Shown in pieces: positions 45,551 through 56,211 of a stretch of DNA of 64,000 bases. The stretch covers positions 65,106,864-65,170,863 of the forward strand of contig CM077115.1 in assembly GCA_039619475.1 (NCBI GenBank), read 5' to 3'. The DNA is from Icerya purchasi. Its lineage: Eukaryota; Arthropoda; Insecta; Hemiptera; Monophlebidae. The notes beneath the pieces were generated by a model. That model saw only the letters and a program-made list of their open reading frames with translations. It was not told the DNA's origin and did not search any database. Made by a program: the position numbers and the translations under genes. The stretch's first letter is position 1. Each line of letters starts with the position of its first letter.

Positions 45551-46720
45551 ACATCATATAGTATGGCCCATATTAAAACCGGATAAGAAAAAATATAGGC
45601 CCATAACCTTGTTAACGTGCATGGGTAAAACTATTGAAAATATAATAAAATTGAGGCTAGAGCGGTATCTTAATAAACTCGATCTATTGCCCAAAATTCA
45701 ATATGGATTTCGAAAAGAATACGGCACTCGAGATTGTACTTATTAGTATATTTAACACAGATATACAAATACCATTCCTTTTCTTTTCAGGATGCATACG
45801 TTTGGCATTTTTCGACATTGACTGTTATTGTTTCTCCATCCTTGGTATAGCATTCTTTGTCAGATTCCATTCCTTGTTACTCCTAATTGCTGCTATGTAC
45901 ACATGTTGATGGGTAATCGTCCGTTGCTGACAAGCCTAGGGAAAAACCCAAACAAGAAAAAAAAAAAAAAATGCAAATACCATACTCTAAAAATCATTAT
46001 ATGATAGCAATTTTTATAGATATTAAAGGAGCATACGATTCGATTAATTTAATTAAATTAGCGGAAATTATGACGAATTTAGGCATTTCTATCAATATTG
46101 TGAAATGGACACATACGTACCTATAAAACCGTCAGCACACAATGAAATTCCAAAATTAACTATATGACATGGTATGCAGTGCTAGAGGAACGTCGTAAGG
46201 TGCTATTCTCTTTCCTTTATTATATACACTGTATACAAAAGAAATTGATCAATTAGACAGCAAAAGAGTAAAAGTATTGCAATACGCAGACGATATAGTC
46301 ATTTACTCAGTAACCGATAAGCTTAATGTAGCTATCAACAATCTTAAAGATAAAATTAAAGGTTTCCAAGCTATCACAAATAGGCTGGAACTTGAAATTT
46401 CACCGGGAAAAATGAAAGGCATAATAATATTCACAAGACACCGAATACTATCTAGCCCATTGATAAAACTATCAGGAAATAGCATTAAGTTCAGCAATGA
46501 AAGTAAATATTTAGGCGTGACTTTTGATAATCGGTCTACTTGGGACATTGAAATAAAGAACATACAAACAAAATGTGAAAATGGAATCAATATATTGCGG
46601 GTATTGAATGGAGTGAAATGGGGCTGCCATCCAAAGACTAATACAATGATATATAGGTCATTAATATATAGATTACACGGCAATAACAATAACCACCGCC
46701 GGCAAAAATCGAAAAAATAA
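45551..46720 (+). pseudogene. I-type RT domain, interrupted and frameshifted
   Basis: The frame reads VWPILKPDKKKYRPITLLT (from 45561), then IQYGFRKEYGTRD (to about 45733). After the nested insertion it resumes with AIFIDIKGAYDSINL (46007-46050) and a KWTHTYL segment. The block before the active site is decayed (ARGTS, then a stop, then GAILFPLLYTLY). YADDIVIY at 46283 and KYLGVTFD at about 46505 are intact. The frame then ends in a shift near 46680. The catalytic Asp pair is kept but the gene is dead. Confidence 0.78.
45776..45973 (+). mobile_element. Nested poly(A) retro-insertion in the I-type RT
   Basis: This 198-bp segment ends in an A-run (about 45957-45971) and is flanked by CAAATACCAT at 45766-45775 and 45974-45983. 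Removing it restores the RT reading between the QYGFR and FIDIKGAYD boxes. It has no recognisable coding sequence and could be a severely 5'-truncated LINE or a SINE. Confidence 0.68.
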
Positions 46721-47059
46721 CATACAAGTAATACAAAATAAAGCATTAAATAACAGGTGTGCCTTTAAAACGACCCCTATTCACCTGTTACATTATGAGA
46801 CCGGGGAGATTACAACGGATTTAAGAACACAATATACATAGCAGATAAATACATGTTAGAAACCAAATCAAATACATGTCATAACAACAGGTTATTAACA
46901 TTAACCGAACTTATTAACAATAATAATTACTGGACTAATAAAAGTGTATACCTGCTTTAGTCGCTAATAGGCAGCGTCTAAGAGATATCGAACCATTTGA
47001 AAAATCTAAATCAAAGTACAAGGACATAGACTATTTCAGTATGCTAGGAAATATCACAA

Positions 47060-47990
47060 ATGAATTTGAAAAGGTTTACCAGGAATATAATGAAAAGATA
47101 TTACAGGACATGGTGGAAAAGAAATATCGTCATTATGAACAGATGTCTAACCTGTGATGGATCATTAAATATAAAAAAAAGAATCTGCTCCTGTGCAATA
47201 TTGCATAATAAAACTTCAAACAAATATCGAACGTTCCGAATTCCGATGACACACTCGTCATGTACGACAGAATTATTATACGCACTGTATCAAGCATTCG
47301 ACAAATTCGTAAACACTAAAAATAGAAATCATAATTTTCTGATATTAACCGACTACTCACTGAGCGCATTACATAACATAACAAATGACAGAACCGACAA
47401 TAATATTGTACGGAAGATAAAAAGAAAATCGAATTTGAAAAAGTAAATCACAATAATCAGGTAGTACTCAAATGGACACTAAGGCATAGTGGAATAAAGG
47501 GAAATGAATTCGTTGATACACTAACAAGAAAAGTCACCGGAAATGTGAACAAATCAAATACCATTGGACAGATTACGTACATACCGTTAAAAATATATCA
47601 ACAAATAAACAAAAAATTAATTTTAAACAGAATAAACTGCGGAAAATATTATTTCAATATACAAAAAGAGCAACATATCAGGAACCCCCATGGTGGTATC
47701 TTCAAGTCAAGGAGAACCTACCTAGCAATTACGTAAAGCAAATCATACAGCTTAGAACAGGACATAAACAGCAAACCGATTAAAGAAACTGAATATCATC
47801 GAATCAGATAAATGCAAATACTGTAAAAAAGACTATGAGGAAAATGTGTTAATCATCCCCTATGGCAATGTACTCGATTCAAAACACAACGAGAAGAACT
47901 TATAAATAAATTAACTCAGGAATATCACACGCTACCGATAAATACAGTATCCATTTTTACAAATCCATTAAGCATGTAAACAGCTTTATC
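47060..47990 (+). pseudogene. I-type RNase H domain and C-terminal finger
   Basis: RNase H landmarks are CDGSL (47154 region, first Asp), SCTTELLYALYQAF (47264-47305, Glu), FLILTDYSLSALHNI (47335-47380, second Asp) and LKWTLRHSGIKGNEFVDTL (47468-47524, His/Asp). The frame shifts at about 47443. The end of the protein has CKYCKKDYEENV, then HPLWQC in another frame (about 47810-47875), a Cys/His finger. Stops at 47446 and 47736 and several shifts rule out function. Confidence 0.75.
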
Positions 47991-48100
47991 AATTCAAAAT
48001 TTGAAAAATTATAATTGACATGTTTAACATATAAACTGGCTAAAAGGTTAAAAGAAAAAACCAAGCCAAAAAAAAAAAAAAAAAAAACGAAAAAAAAACT

Positions 48101-48241
48101 TTAAATTATTTTACTTTTTAAATTTTCATAAAGACTGTAGCGTTTACACATACTTACTTATTTAAAAAAAAAAAAAAAAAAAAAAATTCATGTGAACGCT
48201 GCAGTCTTTATGAAAATTTAAAAAGTAAGATAATTTAAAGT
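48101..48241. repeat. Perfect-stem hairpin, about 45-bp arms
   Basis: CTTTAAATTATTTTACTTTTTAAATTTTCATAAAGACTGTAGCGTT (48101-48146) is repeated inverted at about 48195-48241 with only two or three differences. The loop is an A-run. It directly follows the I-type LINE tail. Confidence 0.85.
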
Positions 48242-48346
48242 CCGAACGAACGAGCCGCGAAACGGCCAGCGAGACCAATCCCCTAGTATGTACATACACA
48301 TACATATATATATATATATGTATAAAACTCCATCCTTCGGTACTCG

Positions 48347-49175
48347 GAAGGGGGCAAATCTCCTTTAACCCCAGGTCTAGTTCTTTTATAATTTTTACAG
48401 AAGAGTAAACTTTTTCATTGGCTACACCGTTTGACAAAATTTTTTCATTACCTTTTTTCGTTACATTTTCGTTATATATTTCGTTACATAAAATTGTGAT
48501 ATTTTTTTGGGACAAATTTCGTGACAGGATACTTTTCCTGCTGACCCCTGACGTAAAAATGGCATAGCCATTAATATATATATATATTAATTACAACGTA
48601 ATTCCTAGGCTACCTCCATTAGAAAAAATGTTTCAATTTTATATAATGAAAAATGTCCCAATTTTATATAACGTTTGTTATATTTTATGGGATTTTTGTG
48701 ATTATGTTATTATATTCATATGGACCGATTTATAATTACGTTGTAAATTTTGATAATTTTATGCAAAGTATAAAAGAGAAGTAGACGGAAATGTAAGCAA
48801 GAGGGGTCAGGGGACACAGCTAAAGGGCCAAAATGACCGAGTTTATATATATACTCGTATATATATATATTAATGGCTGTGCCATTTTTACGTCAGGGGT
48901 CATCAGGAAAAGTGTCCTATCACGAAATTTGTCCTGAAAAATTTGTCACAATTGTATGTAACGAAAAAATGTCTTAGTCATCAGGAAATGTGTCCTGTCA
49001 CGAAATTTGTCCCAAAAAAATGTCACAATTTTATGTAACGAAATATATAACGAAAATGTAACAAAAAAAGGTAATGAAAAAATTTTGTCGAACGGTGTAG
49101 CCAGTGAAAAAGTTTACTCTTCTATAAGAATTATAGAAGAACTAAACCTGGGGTTGAAGGGGACTTGCTCCATTC
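48347..49175. repeat. Large palindrome, arms of about 240 bp with an inner palindrome
   Basis: 48347-48590 is the reverse complement of about 48866-49175. Matched words include TAATGGCTGTGCCATTTTTACG, CACGAAATTTGTCCCAAAAAAATG and the run from CACAATTTTATGTAACGAAAT on. The right arm has one extra 78-bp tandem unit (CATCAGGAAA to GTAACGAAA, about 48900-48980). The loop (48591-48865) holds a smaller inverted pair, TTACAACGTAATTCCTAGGC against AATTACGTTGTAAA. Confidence 0.75.
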
Positions 49176-49189
49176 CGAGGCCAGAAGGG

Positions 49190-49570
49190 CGAATTTTATA
49201 TATATATAAACTCGGCCATTTTGGTCTCGCAAGGGGCTGTGCCTCTTGACCCCTCTTGCTTTTATTAATGTCTCTTTCTCTTCTATACTTTGTATAAAAT
49301 GATCAAAATTTACAACGTAATTCTTACTGGCATCAACACAAAAAGAAGAACAAAATATAATCACAAAAATCCGATCCTAACATTTAACTTTTATTATATA
49401 AAATGAAGATATTGTTTCATTACATTTTTCGTTACATAAAATTGTGACATTTTTTAAATAACAATAACAAAAATCCTACAAAATATAACAAACGTTACAT
49501 AAAATTGGGATATTTTTTTGGACAGTTTTTCGAATGGCGGGTAGCCTAAGAATTACGTTGTAATTAATAT
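49190..49570. repeat. Nested-palindrome family, third set of modules
   Basis: AACTCGGCCATTTTGGTCTCG, then CTTGACCCCTCTTGCTTTTA (49208-49262), is the complement of the 44.8 and 48.8 kb modules. TTTACAACGTAATTCTTACTGGC (49308-49330) faces GCCTAAGAATTACGTTGTAA (49546-49565). In between are two TTACATAAAATTG words. Confidence 0.65.
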
Positions 49571-49639
49571 ATATATATATATATACACATATATAATGTA
49601 AGATAAAGTATTAGAAATTATTATAAATCTTTATGGTTA

Positions 49640-50164
49640 ACTAATAATAATAATAATCATGAAATTTGATTACGGTTTTATCCGTAACCAAAACTAGTAA
49701 AATATTTTCATTTAACATAATAATTAATTATAAACTATATGGCAAAATTGAACCATTGTCCATATCAATAAGGAAAAGAAGATTATTATTTTACGGGCAT
49801 ATTACCAGAATGCAAGAGGACAGGTTAACCAAGAGAATTTATGAATTCATGAAAACGAAGAAAATAAGACCTGCATGGTTCAATGAATGTGAAAAGGATA
49901 TGAAATTAATGGATGTTAGTGAAACACAAATGTGTTTAATAAGGGGAATGGTTTCATAAAACAGTTGCGACGTCAATCTTTAAAATAGAACAAGTTAACC
50001 GGAAGAGGTCGCTTTTGATAAGCCATAAAAATGCCTTGATGGAGGGTCTCAAGAAATACTGGAAAGATGTTAAGGAAGGAAGAAGGAAAAGATGTAAAAT
50101 GAAAACTTAGTTGTTTAGCGTAGTCCATAGAGGCTGAAATCGAAAAAAAAAAAAAAAAAAAAAA
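49640..50164 (+). mobile_element. LINE C-terminal fragment with poly(A)
   Basis: The frame 49666-49959 contains IEPLSISIRKRRLLFYGHI, then TRMQEDRLTKRIYEF and a Trp-containing W..E..KD helix. This C-terminal block is seen in many arthropod endonuclease-RT proteins. After a shift near 49960 it continues as KRSLLISHKNALMEGLKKYW, then a basic end, and a stop at 50109. A short 3' UTR and an A-run (50143-50164) follow. No RT core is present. Confidence 0.6.
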
Positions 50165-50735
50165 TTAATTGTGCCCATTCAAAAATATTTGTGTGAATTA
50201 TAAAACCATTGTTGAAATCAATATAGCGCAATGGAACGACTTGTAAAAGATTATGGTTTGAAGCAATTGCGGTCGCCAGTATTTGGTTTCTCCATTTAGG
50301 GGGAAATCCCGTAACGTTGGACGGCACCTAGTATCGGACACTCGTACTATCTCAGCAAGTCATAATTCGATTCCAAAACGATTCAAATAGGCGCGGGGGA
50401 GCGTAAAAATATGCAGGGTCACGGGACACGGTTTGCAGGTAATAGACCACAACGACGGGAACAGTCGATTGCTATTTTTGACGGAAAAACGCTGCATCAC
50501 ATTAGATATCCAAGTAAGTGTCACTGCTAAGTTTTTATGTTGAAGTGTTTGTGGTAATCGTTAATAAAAGTGGAGTGCTCCATTATTATTCGTTACCTTT
50601 ATAGGTTTTTGTTGATTTCCAAAACGGTTTTGCTATGGAACACATCATTTTGGCGATTCCCTGTTGTACCGGACACAAAGTTCTCCCTTAACATCGGACA
50701 GCGACCAAGTTTTTTTTCTCCAAAGTATTCATACT
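50165..50735. other. Unassigned DNA
   Basis: Nothing is firmly recognised. The word GGACAC recurs near 50336, 50425 and 50672. The stretch may include 5' parts of the pogo element that follows. Confidence 0.3.
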
Positions 50736-50739
50736 TATT

Positions 50740-51490
50740 ATAATAATTGTTGTACGTTGTTTCAAAGGATAGAGGAATGAGGATAAATTGGAATGGAAGA
50801 GACAAAAAAGAAAAGAAAATGGGACTAAGAAACATTACAAACTCGATAGATAAGGTTTCGTTCAAAGAAATGTCTTTGAGGGAAGCTTCGTCTCACTGTA
50901 ACATCCTAAAAGCACTCTACATGATACGAAATCGACATTGAACCGTCGAGAAGTGACGTTGCCAGGGCGCAACAGTAGGGGATCCAGGAGTGCCAGGGAG
51001 CACTTACTCAATTATGAGGGTCACCCTCAGCGAAGGCTAACGCTTTAATTTCACATCTCTATTGACAACGTAACCAAATTATTGTAAGATAGTATTTGAA
51101 GAGTTTAGCAAAAGATATAATAAAAATTGATGAAAAATTAATTAATTTAAAACTGGCGTCACATTTGCAATTTTAGAAAGATTGTTATCCTTTGTTGGTG
51201 TTTTTTTTTTTTTTTTGTAGTCATCGATAGACATACGGTCTAAGTACTCACTCGCAATGTTAGGTTGTTGCGACGTTGCAACTAAACAATTGTCGCCATT
51301 ACTAGCTGCTGCAAAAAAAACCATTAGCGGTTCGGAAAAGGAAATGTGAAAGAAGTGAAATTTTAATATCACTATCAGAACTGCTGTTGAAGAAGATTAA
51401 GAAGAAAAATAAAAGTGTGGAAGCTATATTGAAAAAGGGGGAACAAACCAAACGTGTAAAGGACAAAGATACAGCTAAGAAAAAGTAACC
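50740..51490 (+). pseudogene. pogo-type transposase relic: N-terminal HTH and C-terminal linker, core deleted
   Basis: The frame 50747-50941 holds RINWNGRDKKEKKMGLRNI, then FKEMSLREASSHCNI. It matches the N-terminal psq-type DNA-binding fold of pogo/Tigger transposases (R-x-W ... K-S-L-R-x-A-A). After it the frame decays; a PGRNSRGSRSAREHLLNYEG stretch fits the linker before the DDE domain. At about 51330-51488 comes RKRKCERSEILIS and a Lys-rich run, the signature after the DDE domain (compare SEILTSSP at 22.36 kb). The catalytic domain between them (normally about 600 bp or more) is absent. Confidence 0.5.
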
Positions 51491-53510
51491 GTAACTTAAA
51501 TACCTGACACATAGAAAGAACTACTTGCCTAGTGCGCTTAGGAGAGCAAGACGAAAACTGAATATAGCGTTCAAGCTGCAATCGGTGGGCTGATGAAGCA
51601 TGTCCGCGGATATTGCTTAATGTGCAGACGATGCAACAGGTTTTGAAAATGACCCCGGTGTTTGGAGTCGAAGTTAAATCTGTCCGGTACTAAGTACCGC
51701 TGGCAGTGATTGCATTTACCAAAGTTTGATTTAGGTTTGCAAATGTGTTTATGCAGAAGTTGCATTTTTGTTTATTTATTTCGAATTTAAACTTTGTTGA
51801 TTTAATTCGATAGATAAAGTTACGTTTCTCGAAGTAGTTTTTATTTTATTTTTTGGAAACCTCCGGTGTACGTCACTAGGGGACTTCCCCTTAATCTTGG
51901 TTTCTGTAACGAATTTAGCAAGTAAGATAGCTTAATTGTTAATTGTCTCTTATTCGCTGTGACAGAGGAGACTTGCTGCTGCTGGTGACCGATGCAGAAG
52001 AAAAAAGTATCGATGAAAGCATGCCGAAATTGAAGCTTTTTAAATTAAAATTTAGTCGCGAAAATACTTACTACTTGTCATCGTCGTTAAAACCAGGCCG
52101 AAGCAATTTTAAAGCGTACAATTAATTTGTTTTTCGTTATTAAAAGAGAAATATATAAAGTTACAAAGAAAGAGGACTTTTAAGGTGGCGAATAATTAAG
52201 AAAAAGAAAGCTGCTCGCTTAAAAAAACGATATATTTCTAGCAGGAACGGATTTTCGATTATCACGAGATGTACACTGTCGATTTTCGAATTTGCCGTCG
52301 AGACTCTCTTAAAGTGAAAAATTAACGAAAAAGCAAACTAGAGCGGAAAAAATATTTAACACGAGGAAATAAAAGCTCAAAATAAATAAAAGTTTATTAT
52401 GAAAACTTTAAAATCATCACGAAGGCTAGGGTGCCTCTCAGAATTACGATTGGTCTTTAAATTTTTGTAGCACCAACTAGGCCCTGCGCAACCTTATCGG
52501 CTGCGGTACGAGCGATAGATGAGAGACTGCACGGTATATCGAGAGACTAATTAACGACGTTTTGAAAGGAATAAAGGATATAGTTACACGAAGACTGTAG
52601 CAAATTAAGTTCGATGCCGGAATGAAGATAGGTCTTCTAGGTAGTTTTCAAAAAGAGGGTGCTGGATATGTTCGGTTAGCACAGCGAACGGAAGCCCTGG
52701 AGGAATTTAAAACTCGAGAAATAAACCCGGTAACAAGCTTCTTCCACTGTGTTAAACCTCCGAAGAACTTGTAGTCCCGTACGTTGAAAAGAAATAATGA
52801 GCACAAGGTGAAGAGGAAAAAGGAACAGCAGAAGAATACGCCGAATCACGGTATCTTTTGAAACTTACGCATACAAGAGCTGGTTTAGAAATTCTAAAAA
52901 TATTTTTCGGGCCCCCTTGAAGGCTGAATCTGTTCCATTTCACAACAGGTTTCCAGTCAATACGACAGCCGAGTAACATACAAAAGCGAACGCTAGACGA
53001 AGACAATCTAGCAGCCACCGTAATATGGAGGTTCGGATAAGACAAAGTCAGAAAATCTACGTGAAAAAACAACGTTCGCGCCATAAACGCATCATCCAGC
53101 GGTATACATTAGCCCCTGTGCCACATGCGTTACAGGTGGAAAATCCAGCATTTACAATGACATCATTAGTAACGTTAATGCGCGATTTTCACTAATAGCA
53201 ACGTGTTAATCAAACTTTATAGCGCGTTAAACAGAGAGATTACGCTGAAAAGAAAAAGTTGCAACAATTTTAATCTTAATTATTTCCGAGTATGTTTTTA
53301 TGTATATCGAAAAAAATCAAATAATAAATAAATTAGCAAATAAATAAGAAAACTTGTATTTGAAAAAATGTTCAACTCTGTAGAGTGTAAAAATCAATTA
53401 AATGTTGTTTTTTTTAGCGATGGAAAATAATAATAAAGTTAACATTCATCTCTTTCAATGGTGATTTTTTTTACTTAATAAAGAATCTTTTGACATTCTG
53501 TTTGTTAATT
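51491..53510. other. Unassigned DNA
   Basis: Short frames at 51571-51765 and 52752-53084 (minus) and 51943-52125 (plus) have no recognisable domain. The stretch at about 52430-53110 is less AT-rich than its surroundings but gives no long frame on either strand. Confidence 0.4.
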
Positions 53511-53518
53511 ATAGAATA

Positions 53519-53654
53519 GAGTAAATTATAACAAACAAATATTTAAGAATAAAATGATCGCTTACTTAGAAACGTTTGATAGGGGTTATACCCGAAAAAT
53601 GTTTCTAAGTAAGCAATCATTTATTCTTAAATTTGTATTTGTTATAACTTACTA
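53519..53654. repeat. Hairpin with about 57-bp arms
   Basis: AGTAAATTATAACAAACAAA, on through CGCTTACTTAGAAACGTTT (53519-53577), is inverted at about 53597-53654 with a few mismatches. The loop is GATAGGGGTTATACCCG-like. It could be a miniature inverted-repeat element or the source of a hairpin RNA. Confidence 0.75.
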
Positions 53655-54640
53655 TAATGTTTCACTTAATTCTGCGTTTTGTTCGTTTGAAGTGTAAAAG
53701 TTTAATAGATAAAAAAGTTAGTATAAATTACGGTAAATATTGCTATAACATCCAGAGTAACATATTAAAATGTAAATTCTCGGGAAGCTTAGAAAGAGAT
53801 TTTCTTAAAACTATGGTACTGTTAAGGACAGAGCACATGTGTTAACTCGCAAAAAAAAAAAAATAATAAAAGAACCAAACATAATTAGCTCAGATATATG
53901 TGAATACGGAGAATAAGAAGGGGATCTATTATAAGGTTTTTGGGTTGCACACTGAAAAACAAATGAAGGAAAGAATTGTTTACTGTGGTCTATAATTTTG
54001 AAAAAATCAATTTCTTTTCTTTTTTTACATATTATTAAAGTTTTTAGACCTTTAAGAATATACCGTCGCGAGAAAATTTTAAAATTCCAATAACGATATT
54101 ATTTTGTGTTCTCAAGATACCTGTTTTACTATTGCTGGAACACATATATATGTATACACCACTCGGTATTAATAGGAAAAGTTCGCGAATTATTTTTCTT
54201 CCGAATACTACCAACAAAATACGTAACAATTATTATCACTATGTTATCACTTCGTACTTTTATTAGACAAATCTGTGTACAAACATGTGTAATGTACACT
54301 TAATACAGCGCAGCTGATTATAAAATCTTAAATTTTGTGTGTTGAATGTGTGAATATTTAAATTTAACACAGAATTATGAGTAAAACTAGTACAAGAATA
54401 ATTAAAAGTGTAATGATGATGTAAAACTTAGCCATCTTTACATATAATAGCATTATGTTATATTATGAATTGTTCCATTACTTAATCTAACTTGGTAAGA
54501 GCATGTAATGTGTACATTAGTAATTAATCTACGCATTTATGTATTTTGTGTCTTTATATGTTTATGAATTGCTAATATGGCATTGAAATTAACAATAGAG
54601 GTAACATTAAAACGAAGTAATAGTAATAAAGAACTGTTTG
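53655..54640. other. Unassigned AT-rich DNA
   Basis: No gene or repeat is recognised. Confidence 0.4.
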
Positions 54641-54659
54641 GGATGACAATTGTATATCT

Positions 54660-55320
54660 ATGAAATATAAGGTTGGAGAGGTTTAAGGATGAGTTTGGTC
54701 TTCATTACATTGTGGAAGAATTGCAGTAGTAGTTCAGAGTTTGTTCTGTCAATAGGTGCTAGTGTGTTGCATTTTATTTTGGACATTTGTAAAATTGGTC
54801 TTTTAATGCATCACACTCAAATAGAGTGTGCTGCACATTGTCAATTACATGGGCAGTGCAATATTGGCAAAGGGGTGTATTGGTTAATTTGAGACGAGGC
54901 AATTATTCCCCAAAGTTACCATGCCCTCAGTGAGGATCTGAGCATTGTAAAATGTTACTTCTGGGTTTTTTAGTATTAATTTGTTTATTATAGAAGGAGA
55001 GAAAGTGGGTTTTCCGACCCGTTATGTCTTCGTCCACTGCGTTTGCCAGATACTGATGAGAATGTTATCAATCAGTCTTTTAAATGTTTCAACGGGTAGC
55101 GTATGATCAGTGACACTATAGCCAAAGTTACTGAGAAATTTGAAGGATTTTATTAAATTTAGATTCTTGGTAATTCTGTATTCAGTTACTATTATAAGAA
55201 ATATAGGCAATGCCGCACAAGTTGTGGCAGTTCTACATAGAGAAGATATACTTGGTACAAATTTTCTTTGTTGTTTATTTACAGATTTTAGTTCGTACAT
55301 AGCAACTAGAATATACACTT
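54660..55320 (-). pseudogene. R1-type LINE C-terminal fragment
   Basis: The minus-strand frame 55318-55022 ends with RLIDNILISIWQTQWTKT. A stop follows, and then shifted pieces read GHGNFGE, a stop, LPRLKLTNTPLCQYC and VQHTLFECDAL (about 54910-54790). The order (Trp-containing helix, GHGxFGxYL, CxxC...H...C finger) is the C-terminus of R1-type elements. The RT core and RNase H are absent. Several stops make it dead. The insertion boundaries are not clear. Confidence 0.6.
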
Positions 55321-55581
55321 ATCTATTCAAGGTATTTACACATATAATAAAGCCATATTTTTATTGCCGAATGAAAATATATTTTTGTATTAGAGCAAAA
55401 AAAATTTCTTATGGAATGAAAAATGTAATTTCATAGGCCATTGCAATTTATTTCCCGAAAATTATTATCTCGGTATAGTAGGAAAAAAAGAGAAATGTTC
55501 TGCAGATACCAAAATACACAAATAAAAAAAAAATGAACCTAATCTATACTGGAATATCTAACATTTGGACTTTTTGTTTAC
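55321..55581. other. Unassigned DNA ending in a splice-acceptor-like site
   Basis: No gene is seen. TTTGGACTTTTTGTTTACAG (55563-55582) is a good match to a 3' splice site before the open stretch that follows. Confidence 0.3.
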
Positions 55582-55582
55582 A

Positions 55583-55794
55583 GAAAAATAAATAAACGGA
55601 TTCTCAGTGAATGCGATATAGAAGCAACGGTAAATTTGGATGACTCTGATTTGCGTAACATATTGTTAAATAGCGATTTATCGTTCGCACTATCAGCTTT
55701 TGATGTCAATATTTCACATCGTAAACGTCCATGTACGCTACCATCATTACGATATAATTCTGATGAGTCCGGTAGTAGCAACAGTGATGGATAA
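55583..55794 (+). pseudogene. Orphan terminal-exon-like ORF
   Basis: A pyrimidine-rich stretch and TTTACAG precede an open run of about 70 codons that ends in TAA at 55792-55794. It reads RILSECDIEATVNLDDSDLR and on to a Ser/Asp/Gly-rich end (YNSDESGSSNSDG). The composition is acidic and polar, not repeat-like. I do not recognise the protein. No upstream exon is visible in frame. It ends at the border of the inverted receptor copy, so the rest of the gene, if any, may have been lost or displaced by that rearrangement. Confidence 0.3.
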
Positions 55795-55796
55795 TG

Positions 55797-56211
55797 AAGT
55801 AGAGAAAAGAGGCGAGAAATATTTAAAATCCGACACATACCCAAATACAGTGATTGCAGTAATGGTATTTTCCGGTGGAAAATCATTAATTATAAGATAC
55901 GACACTTATAAAAACAGTTACCACAAGACTACAGCGCCAAATCGTCCATTCATCTCAAACAGCCGTTAACCACAGCGTCAAGAGTAAAACATTGCAGCAC
56001 CATCGTAAATCGCATTAGTTATAAAATTAGTACTCGAATTATTTTATAGCAGATTACTATGTAATGATCATAGTTACATAATTGGTGGCATATGACGTTA
56101 GCGTAACCCATCGAAAGGATTCTTCGAAATCTTCAGTAAACTGTGCCAAAGCTTGATAATGTTGATAACACTGCATGATCAAATCGTAGTAAACTGAATC
56201 GCGTGCTTCAA
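55797..56211 (-). pseudogene. Odorant receptor pseudogene fragment (copy 2)
   Basis: On the minus strand this is an inverted partial duplicate of 59.8-60.39 kb. It starts at the VEARDSVYYDLIMQCYQHYQ segment and runs past the stop into shared 3' flank. It keeps CAA (Gln) at the codon where the main copy has TAA. A deletion of roughly 140 bp removes the stretch between FGAxV and VTVFISVV, and a TGA lies in the YSxRCG part. Only the last two or three membrane segments were ever included, so it cannot make a receptor. Confidence 0.78.

Larger units (their letters stand above)
45545..48085 (+). mobile_element. I-type LINE relic (RT + RNase H) with poly(A)
   Basis: This relic is 5'-truncated and frameshifted, running from the first RT boxes to an A-run at 48068-48085. 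The order is RT (45551-46700), linker, RNase H (47140-47520) and terminal Cys/His finger (about 47800-47880). RNase H placed after the RT is the arrangement of the I group. A 200-bp foreign segment interrupts the RT near 45.77-45.97 kb. Confidence 0.75.

Noticed and set aside
52752..53084. 110-codon minus-strand Ser-rich frame as a host exon
   Set aside because: No domain, no splice context on either side; the other strand and frames are equally unconvincing.
54044..54303. Small frames on both strands as receptor or peptide genes
   Set aside because: No signal peptide, motif or context; overlapping frames on opposite strands in AT-rich DNA.
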